Part shown: positions 15,617 to 20,522 of the stretch, piece by piece | Layout: each line of letters starts with the position of its first letter | Numbering within the stretch: the stretch's first letter is position 1 | Assembly (NCBI GenBank): GCA_946482165.1 | Contig: CAMLQS010000046.1 | Span: 1 to 20,522 of the forward strand | Origin: an uncultured Verrucomicrobiota bacterium | GTDB lineage: Bacteria; Verrucomicrobiota; Verrucomicrobiae; Opitutales; Opitutaceae | Direction of reading: 5' to 3' | DNA length: 20,522 bases | Made by a program: the position numbers and the translations under genes | The notes under the pieces: generated by a model | Seen by the model: only the letters and a program-made list of their open reading frames with translations | Told to the model about the DNA's origin: nothing | The model's database searches: none

Positions 15617-16915
15617 ATGCTCGCCGCCGCTCTCGTCGCCGCCTTGATCGCGCTGGGCCTGGTCCTGCGCCGGCTCGCGAGCCATCGGCGCGCGGTCGAG
15701 GCCTTGCGCGATTCGCTGCGCGCCCGTCGGCCGCTCTTGCGCGAGGACCTGCCGGGCGCGCTGGCGCCGGCGTGGGACGAGTTGTGCGTGCTGGCCGGCG
15801 AGCTCACCGCCGAGCTCGGACGGCTCGATCGCCAGCACAGCGGGCAGCTTGCGCAACTGGAGGCCACGCTGGGCTCGCTGCAGGAAGCGGTGCTCATCAT
15901 CGACTCGAACAACTATGTCCTGCTCGCCAACCAGGCATTCCACGCGATCTTCCCCCGATCCGACAAGATCCTCGGCGAACGCCTCGAATTCGCGCTGCGC
16001 AACGACGCGTTCCTGCGCCTTGTCGACAAGGTCCGGACCGCGGGCGCCCAGCCGCGCCAGGAGATCGAGTTCGTCGACGCAAACGGCTCGATCTGGGTCG
16101 AAGTCACCGCGTCGCCGATCGCCCTCTTCGACGGCCAATCGCTGCCCAGCCTGCTTTTCGTGCTGCACGACATCACCCGCCAGAAACGCCTGGAAAACGT
16201 GCGAAAGGATTTCGTCGCCAACGTCTCGCACGAACTGCGCACCCCGCTCTCCGTGATCAAGGGCTACGTCGAGACCCTCGTCGACGCGCAGGAGAGCATG
16301 CCGGCGTCGGACAGGGATCGTTTTCTAAAAACCATCCAGCGGCACGCCGATCGCCTGAATTCGCTGCTCGAGGACCTGCTCGCGCTCTCGCGTCTGGAGT
16401 CCTCGCGTCCGGGCTTGGCGAAGGAACGCGTCGAGCTTGGCCCCTTGCTCGCGTCGGCGCTCGAGGACTTTCGCGCGCGCCCCTCCGCCGAGGGGCATCG
16501 CTTCGGCCTCTCCGTGGATCCCGATACGCCTCCTGTTTTCGCCGACCCGCTCAAGCTCGGGCAGGTCTTGGACAACCTCGTCTCCAACGCGCTCAAATAC
16601 ACGCCTCGCGGCGCGCTCATCGATCTTGGCGTTCGTAGGTATTCCACGGATACGGTGGAAGTTTTCGTGCGCGACAACGGCCCGGGCATCCCGGCCGAGG
16701 ATCTGCCTCATATTTTCGAGCGCTTTTATCGCGTCGAGAAAGGTCGCGGGCGCGACAAGGGCGGGACCGGCCTCGGTCTCAGCATCGTGAAGCACATCGT
16801 GCAGCTCCACGGCGGCAAGGTCTGGGCCGAGAGCGAGGTCGGCGCCGGCACGACCGTCTCCTTCAGCCTTCCGCTTTATCCGGCCGCGCGCGCCGCCGCC
16901 GCCGCAGTCGCCTGA
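15617..16915 (+). CDS. PhoR-like sensor histidine kinase
   Basis: A 432-residue membrane sensor kinase. One N-terminal membrane helix (2-18) is followed by a charged linker, a PAS domain (about 85-188), and the HisKA H-box SHELRTP with phospho-accepting His205. The ATPase domain has N-box Asn324 in DNLVSNALKYT, G1 DNGPGIP (353-359) and G2 GTGLGLSI (383-390). There is almost no periplasmic part, so sensing is probably internal or through partner proteins, as in PhoR. The start is uncertain: the frame stays open back to 15410, overlapping the regulator gene, but those residues are Arg/Pro-rich and non-family-like. The ATG at 15617, directly before the hydrophobic helix, is the best choice; a TTG lies three codons earlier. 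A 146-bp gap follows the regulator. Confidence 0.9.
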   Translation: MLAAALVAALIALGLVLRRLASHRRAVEALRDSLRARRPLLREDLPGALAPAWDELCVLAGELTAELGRLDRQHSGQLAQLEATLGSLQEAVLIIDSNNYVLLANQAFHAIFPRSDKILGERLEFALRNDAFLRLVDKVRTAGAQPRQEIEFVDANGSIWVEVTASPIALFDGQSLPSLLFVLHDITRQKRLENVRKDFVANVSHELRTPLSVIKGYVETLVDAQESMPASDRDRFLKTIQRHADRLNSLLEDLLALSRLESSRPGLAKERVELGPLLASALEDFRARPSAEGHRFGLSVDPDTPPVFADPLKLGQVLDNLVSNALKYTPRGALIDLGVRRYSTDTVEVFVRDNGPGIPAEDLPHIFERFYRVEKGRGRDKGGTGLGLSIVKHIVQLHGGKVWAESEVGAGTTVSFSLPLYPAARAAAAAVA

Positions 16916-16974
16916 GACAGGCAAGGACGCCGCCCCTCGAAATCCCGCGCGTTGACCTTCGCCTCCGGCTTTGC

Positions 16975-17658
16975 GTGCGTGACGGCTCTCCCCGTCCCGC
17001 GCTCGTGCCACTCGATCTCTACGTCAACATCCGCGATCAACGCCTCGCCGCCCTGCGCGGGGAGTTCTTCCCGCGCCTGCCTTTGGCCGAAGGCCGCCCC
17101 CTCACGCTGGAGATCGGCTGCGGCCACGGACACTATTTGAACGCCTTCGCCGCCGCGCATCCGGGCGAGTTCTGCGTCGGCATAGATCTCCTCGCGGACC
17201 GGATCGAACGAGCCGAGCGCAAGGCGAAGCGCGCCAAGCTCGCCAACCTCGCCTTTGTACAAGCCGAGGCCTCGCTCTTTCTCTCTGCGCTTCAAGCTTG
17301 GGGCGGGCCGGAGGACGCCTCGGCCGGGGCGTCCGCGCCGACGCCGTCCTCGCCGCGCCTTGGGCGGATCTTCGTTCTATTTTCCGACCCCTGGCCCAAG
17401 CGCCGCCATTGGAAACACCGCGTCCTTCAGCCGAGTCTCCTCGATACGCTGGCCGCCTTGGCGGCGCCCGGAGCCCGCCTCCATTTCCGCACCGACCACC
17501 CGGAGTATTACGATTATGCGCGTGACGTTGTGGTGAACCACCCTCGCTGGAACTTGGCGTCGCCAGCGGAGGAATCGTGGCCTTTCGAATACGTCTCCGT
17601 TTTTGAAGAACGCGCATTAGCCGGTGCGCCGCAGTCGCTTACGGCAATGTTTTCCTGA
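16975..17658 (+). CDS. trmB: tRNA (guanine46-N7)-methyltransferase
   Basis: An S-adenosylmethionine-dependent enzyme that makes m7G at position 46 of the tRNA variable loop. It has the SAM-binding motif EIGCGHGHY (46-54), an acidic residue at the end of strand 2 (GIDLL, 69-73), the family motif SDPWPKRRHWKHR (137-149) and FRTDHPEYYDYA (171-182) for substrate binding. Residues 108-129 are a low-complexity Pro/Ser/Ala insert before the DPWPK strand. The start is a GTG at 16975; a second in-frame GTG at 17005, just before PLDLYVNIRDQ, is an alternative that would keep all conserved sequence. The gene lies 59 bp after the kinase and 140 bp before atpB, occupying the place where atpI is often found. 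Confidence 0.93.
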   Translation: MRDGSPRPALVPLDLYVNIRDQRLAALRGEFFPRLPLAEGRPLTLEIGCGHGHYLNAFAAAHPGEFCVGIDLLADRIERAERKAKRAKLANLAFVQAEASLFLSALQAWGGPEDASAGASAPTPSSPRLGRIFVLFSDPWPKRRHWKHRVLQPSLLDTLAALAAPGARLHFRTDHPEYYDYARDVVVNHPRWNLASPAEESWPFEYVSVFEERALAGAPQSLTAMFS

Positions 17659-17798
17659 CAGAAACACCTTGGTATTAGAGAAGACTCCGACCCGGCCCGC
17701 GTTCGCTAATGACCCCGACGCCACCGGGCGCCCCTCTACTTCCAAGATTGACGCACCCTCCCTCGGCTACCTACTTCGTGCTCTTTTCCCCTCTTTCC

Positions 17799-18689
17799 AT
17801 GGCTCTCCGCGTATCCGCTTCCGCCCTAAAAACCCTCGTCGCGCTTCCGCTTTTCGCGGTGCTCGCCGCGACGGCGCATGCGGCCGAAGGCGGCCATGAG
17901 GCCGCCTCTTCGCTGAAGGATTTTCTCGGCCTCCCGATCACCAATTCCATCCTTACGAGTTGGTTGATCACGTTGGCGATCATCGTCGTCGTTCGCCTCG
18001 CGGTCGGCACCCCGAAGATCATCCCCGGCCGCGGCCAGTCCGTTCTCGAAAGCGCCATCACCGGCTTGCGCGACCTCTACGAGCCCATCGTCGGCAAGAA
18101 AGCCATGCCGATGGCCTTTCCGGTTCTCATCACGCTTTTCGTTTTTATCGTCCTGCACAACTGGTCCGGCCTGCTGCCCCTCGTCGGCACTGTCGGCTGG
18201 GGGCATACGGTTGACGGTCACTTTCAGGTCATAACCCCGCTCATCCGTCCCCACACCTCGGAGCTGAACGGCACCATCGCCTTGGCGATCGTTTCCTTCG
18301 GCGCTTGGTTTGTCATCGTGATGCGCTACGCCGGCCCCGGCCTGCTCATCAAGGATCTCTTCGGCAACAAAGCCGACAAGAAGGAGCTCGCCCCCGCGAT
18401 GTATTGGGGGCTCTCGCTGGTGTTCCTGGTTGTTGGTCTGATCGAGGTTGTCTCGATCTTCATTCGTCCGGTGACGCTCTCCATGCGTCTGTTCGGCAAC
18501 GTGTTCGGCGGAGAAAACCTCCTCCACGCGATGCACTTCCTGCCGCCTTTCTACTTCCTTGAGCTCCTCGTCGGCGCCGTCCAAGGCCTCGTATTCACCC
18601 TTTTGACCGCGGTGTATATCGGCCTCATTTGCAACCACGGCGACGACCACCACGACGACGAGCACGGCCACGCCGAGGCTCACCACTGA
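17799..18689 (+). CDS. atpB: ATP synthase F0 subunit a
   Basis: The stator channel subunit that passes ions to the c-ring. The 296 residues begin with a signal-like hydrophobic stretch (8-27, ending AHA-AE), then several membrane helices. The essential arginine is Arg230 in TLSMRLFGNVFGGEN, with the usual surrounding Leu/Asn. The C-terminus after the last helix is NHGDDHHDDEHGHAEAHH, an unusual His/Asp-rich tail. I chose the ATG at 17799 (MALRVSAS); an in-frame ATG 30 codons upstream adds only a Pro-rich segment. The leader is pyrimidine-rich with no Shine-Dalgarno. It is the first gene of the atp operon; no atpI precedes it. A promoter is expected in 17659-17798. TTGACG (17748-17753) with TACTTC 18 bases on is a weak candidate. 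Confidence 0.95.
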   Translation: MALRVSASALKTLVALPLFAVLAATAHAAEGGHEAASSLKDFLGLPITNSILTSWLITLAIIVVVRLAVGTPKIIPGRGQSVLESAITGLRDLYEPIVGKKAMPMAFPVLITLFVFIVLHNWSGLLPLVGTVGWGHTVDGHFQVITPLIRPHTSELNGTIALAIVSFGAWFVIVMRYAGPGLLIKDLFGNKADKKELAPAMYWGLSLVFLVVGLIEVVSIFIRPVTLSMRLFGNVFGGENLLHAMHFLPPFYFLELLVGAVQGLVFTLLTAVYIGLICNHGDDHHDDEHGHAEAHH

Positions 18690-18790
18690 GTCGCTCCGGA
18701 TATCCCTTTCGCCGGACGCCACCCGCGGGCCCACGCGCCACACCAAACGCGAGCGACCGGCAAAACCAAAACATCCAACCACCCACCCAC
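18690..18790 (+). promoter_or_regulatory. Structured leader before atpE
   Basis: Starting right at the atpB stop, GTCGCTC (18690-18696) can pair with GAGCGAC (18751-18757), and TCCGG with CCGGA (18695-18699, 18712-18716) is a competing small stem. The last 30 bases before the atpE ATG are almost free of G (AAAACCAAAACATCCAACC region), so unstructured. Subunit c is needed in many copies, and E. coli atpE also has a special A/U-rich initiation enhancer. A similar role is inferred here. Confidence 0.4.
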
Positions 18791-18994
18791 ATGATCATCG
18801 CTGAAATCACTGGAAACATCGCCTCCGCCGCCGGCCTCATCGCCGCCGCCATCGCCGTCGGTCTCATCGGCACCAAGGCCGCCGAGGCCGTAGGCCGCAA
18901 TCCCGCCGCCTCCGGCAAGATCCTCGTCCAGTCCATCCTCGGTATGGCGCTCGCCGAAGGTCTCGGCCTCCTCGCCCTCTTCCTCGCCAAGTAA
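18791..18994 (+). CDS. atpE: ATP synthase F0 subunit c
   Basis: A 67-residue hairpin of two membrane helices that forms the rotor ring. Helix 1 (about 4-28) is Ala-rich; the polar loop contains GRNPAA (35-40), matching the R-Q/N-P loop that contacts the central stalk; helix 2 carries the ion-binding Glu56 in ALAEGLGLL. The residue after Glu56 is Gly rather than Ser/Thr, and the position of the sodium-site glutamine in helix 1 is Val23, so proton coupling is expected. The helix-1 glycine motif is partly replaced by alanine (A18, A22, G24). Tandem stops TAATAG end the gene. No Shine-Dalgarno. It is too small to be seen as a separate frame if a distant upstream ATG is used, but the start at 18791 is unambiguous by family. 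Confidence 0.95.
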   Translation: MIIAEITGNIASAAGLIAAAIAVGLIGTKAAEAVGRNPAASGKILVQSILGMALAEGLGLLALFLAK

Positions 18995-19010
18995 TAGCCG
19001 GCGCAGTTTC

Positions 19011-19041
19011 GGTCTCGCGTGCGCTCGTCGCGCGCGGGACC
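19011..19041 (+). other. Intercistronic hairpin after atpE
   Basis: GGTCTCGCG (19011-19019) pairs with CGCGGGACC (19033-19041) over 9 bp with one G-U pair and a 13-base loop, 16 bp after the atpE stop. A pyrimidine-rich stretch with short T-runs follows. It may protect the atpE 3' end or attenuate read-through into atpF, favouring extra subunit c. Confidence 0.5.
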
Positions 19042-19090
19042 ACTTCCTCTTTAAGCTTCGTTTTCTCATCCCGCCCGACGTCCGCCCGCC

Positions 19091-19684
19091 ATGTTCTCTC
19101 TTCTTCTGGCCGCCACCACTCCCGCCCACGACGCCGTTGAGACCGCCGCCCACGGCGCCGCTCCGGCTTCCGACGGCCTCGTTCATGAGCTCGTCACGAA
19201 GTTCGGCATCGACGGCGTCAACGTCGGGATGCAGTTCCTCAGCTTCGCGATCCTGGCCTACGTGCTCTATCGCTTCGCGATCAAGCCGACGGTCGCGACC
19301 ATGGACGAGCGCAACCGCCAGATCGAGGCCGGCCTGAAGAACGCCGAGGCCACCGCCGCCAAGCTCGCCGAGGCCGCCGCCGCCGCAGCAGCCCAGCTCA
19401 AGGCCGCCCAGGTCGAGGCCAACAAGATCGTCGACGAGGCCCGCAAGGCCGCCAAGGAGCTCTCCGAGCGCGAGACCGCCGCCGCCACCGAGCGCGGCAA
19501 CGCCCTCATCGTGAAGGCCCAGCAAGCGATCGAGCTTGAGCACAAGAAGATGCTCGCCGACGCCCAGAAGGAAATCGCCCGCCTCGTGGTCGCGACCACC
19601 GAGCGCGTCCTCGCCAAGAAGCTCAGCGACGCCGATCGCGCCTCCTACAACGAGGCCGCCGCCCGCGAGCTCACCAACGTCTAA
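19091..19684 (+). CDS. atpF: ATP synthase F0 subunit b
   Basis: The peripheral-stalk subunit that holds F1 to the membrane. It has 197 residues: an N-terminal extension of about 40 residues ([13 protein letters not shown] onward, Ala/His-rich and partly signal-like), one membrane helix near 45-64 ([16 protein letters not shown]), then a long charged, Ala-rich coiled coil to the C-terminus. The sequence after the helix, [19 protein letters not shown], is the typical b-subunit junction. The length is somewhat above the usual 156-170 because of the N-terminal extension. It lies between atpE and atpH in the standard order. Its leader is C-rich without Shine-Dalgarno. Confidence 0.94.
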   Translation: MFSLLLAATTPAHDAVETAAHGAAPASDGLVHELVTKFGIDGVNVGMQFLSFAILAYVLYRFAIKPTVATMDERNRQIEAGLKNAEATAAKLAEAAAAAAAQLKAAQVEANKIVDEARKAAKELSERETAAATERGNALIVKAQQAIELEHKKMLADAQKEIARLVVATTERVLAKKLSDADRASYNEAAARELTNV

Positions 19685-19738
19685 GCCCGTAGCTCCGTCT
19701 TCGGCTCCCTGCTCCAAGCTCCCATCTCCCCGCTCCAA

Positions 19739-20134
19739 ATGGCCGCCGTCCCCGCCCAAATCCGCGCCTACGCCAAGCAGCTGGTCCAGCTTAGCCTGGA
19801 GAACGGCGTGGTTTCCGCCGAGCGCGTCGCCGCAGTGCTCGATTACCTCGAGAAGAACCCGCCCGCGCGCGCTCAGCTCGTCCTCGCCGCCTATCACAAG
19901 CTGGTCGCGACCGAGCTCGCCAAGGGCGAGGCCCGCGTCGAGCACGCCGGCCCCGTTTCCGCCGAGTCCCTGTCGGCCATCGCCGCCGCCCTCGGCAAAC
20001 GCTACGGCCGCCCGGTCGTCGCGAGCGCCACCCCGAACCCCTCGCTCCTCGCCGGCCTCCGCGTCCGAATCGGCGACGACATCTTCGAGTCCTCCGTCTC
20101 CGGCCAGCTCGCCGCCCTCTCGGCCGCCTCCTGA
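19739..20134 (+). CDS. atpH: ATP synthase F1 subunit delta, short form
   Basis: The OSCP-type subunit that links the b stalk to the top of F1. Only 131 residues versus about 175-185 normally. The C-terminal domain is well kept: PSLLAGLRVRIGDDIFESSVSGQLAAL (101 onward). The N-terminus resembles the first helix (IRAYAKQLVQL), but about 45 residues of the N-terminal six-helix bundle appear to be missing after the second helix. No in-frame start lies upstream before the atpF region and no frameshift signature was seen, so this seems a true shortened protein. It sits 54 bp after atpF and 50 bp before atpA. No Shine-Dalgarno; the leader is pyrimidine-rich. Confidence 0.9.
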   Translation: MAAVPAQIRAYAKQLVQLSLENGVVSAERVAAVLDYLEKNPPARAQLVLAAYHKLVATELAKGEARVEHAGPVSAESLSAIAAALGKRYGRPVVASATPNPSLLAGLRVRIGDDIFESSVSGQLAALSAAS

Positions 20135-20184
20135 CCCACTCCGACAGTATTCAGTTTCCAATTACTCCCTAGATCCTTTCACAA

Positions 20185-20522
20185 ATGAGCACCGTCCTCG
20201 CCCAGATCGAACAACAGATCGCCAAGCTCTCCGCCAAGGCCGTCCGCAAGAACACCGGCGTCATCACGACCGTCGCCGACGGCGTCGCCAAGGTAAACGG
20301 CCTCTCCGAGGTGATGTATAACGAGATGGTCGCCTTCCCCAACGGCGTCATCGGCATCGCGCTCAACCTCGGCGAAGACGAGGTCGGCTGCGTCGTGCTC
20401 GGCGACGTCTCCCAGCTCAAGCAGGGCGACGAGGTCCAGACCACCGGCAAGCTCCTCTCCGTTCCCGTCGGCAAGGGTCTCCTCGGCCGAGCGGTCGACG
20501 CCCTCGGCAACGCGATCGACGG
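20185..20522 (+). CDS. atpA: ATP synthase F1 subunit alpha (3' end cut by window edge)
   Basis: The non-catalytic nucleotide-binding subunit of F1. The visible 112 residues start [15 protein letters not shown], the N-terminal helix that contacts subunit delta. They continue into the beta-barrel domain with [33 protein letters not shown] and [24 protein letters not shown], all strongly conserved in AtpA. The Walker A region lies beyond the right edge. The ATG at 20185 follows an A/T/C-rich, G-poor leader with no Shine-Dalgarno. atpG, atpD and atpC should follow outside the window. Confidence 0.97.
   Translation, partial: MSTVLAQIEQQIAKLSAKAVRKNTGVITTVADGVAKVNGLSEVMYNEMVAFPNGVIGIALNLGEDEVGCVVLGDVSQLKQGDEVQTTGKLLSVPVGKGLLGRAVDALGNAID

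Noticed and set aside
18680..20161. 493-codon minus-strand frame opposite the atp genes
   Set aside because: It is a mirror of atpE, atpF and atpH; Gly-rich repetitive composition and no motif.
1..20522. tRNA, rRNA, CRISPR array, integrase or defence system
   Set aside because: Looked for on both strands by eye; no cloverleaf with CCA-type end, no regularly spaced direct repeats, and no recombinase or nuclease motifs were seen.

Overview
The window looks like chromosomal DNA from a member of the Verrucomicrobiota, most likely family Opitutaceae. This is inferred from high G+C (about two thirds by eye), protein style (a Ski2-like helicase with a DUF3516-type tail, a long fused ECF sigma factor, a ThuA/Gfo-Idh pair) and start regions that mostly lack a Shine-Dalgarno sequence. 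No rRNA, tRNA, CRISPR array, transposase or phage gene was recognised. The content is mostly housekeeping and catabolic.

Left part, all on the minus strand: the accB 5' part (1-467, C-terminus cut by the window edge) behind a 476-bp non-coding stretch that holds a REP-like palindrome; a two-gene ThuA plus Gfo/Idh/MocA sugar oxidoreductase operon (944-2841); a large SF2 helicase (2986-5568); and a tightly overlapping GntR(YtrA type)-ABC ATPase-ABC permease operon (5648-8306) with a palindromic operator over its promoter. A strong hairpin terminator (8359-8392) separates this operon from an 837-residue ECF sigma factor fused to membrane helices and a long repeat domain (8424-10937). Further along are deoC (11037-11735), a 251-bp nested palindromic element (11759-12009), a secreted sialate O-acetylesterase-like protein (12021-13550) and a PfkB-family ribokinase or deoxyribokinase (13571-14551).

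Right part, all on the plus strand from 14751: a PhoB-like response regulator and PhoR-like histidine kinase, trmB (tRNA m7G46 methyltransferase), then the F-type ATP synthase operon atpB-atpE-atpF-atpH-atpA (atpA cut by the right edge). Residues in subunit c argue for proton rather than sodium coupling. Subunit delta is unusually short (131 residues), and structured intercistronic regions flank atpE.

The most unusual items are the sigma factor with six regularly spaced W-x10-W repeats in its C-terminal domain, the nested palindromic element at 11759-12009, the short delta subunit, and the contrast between SD-less starts and good SDs only at the two 4-bp gene overlaps. I see no complete new defence or mobile system. 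The fused sigma factor is the best candidate for undescribed biology.
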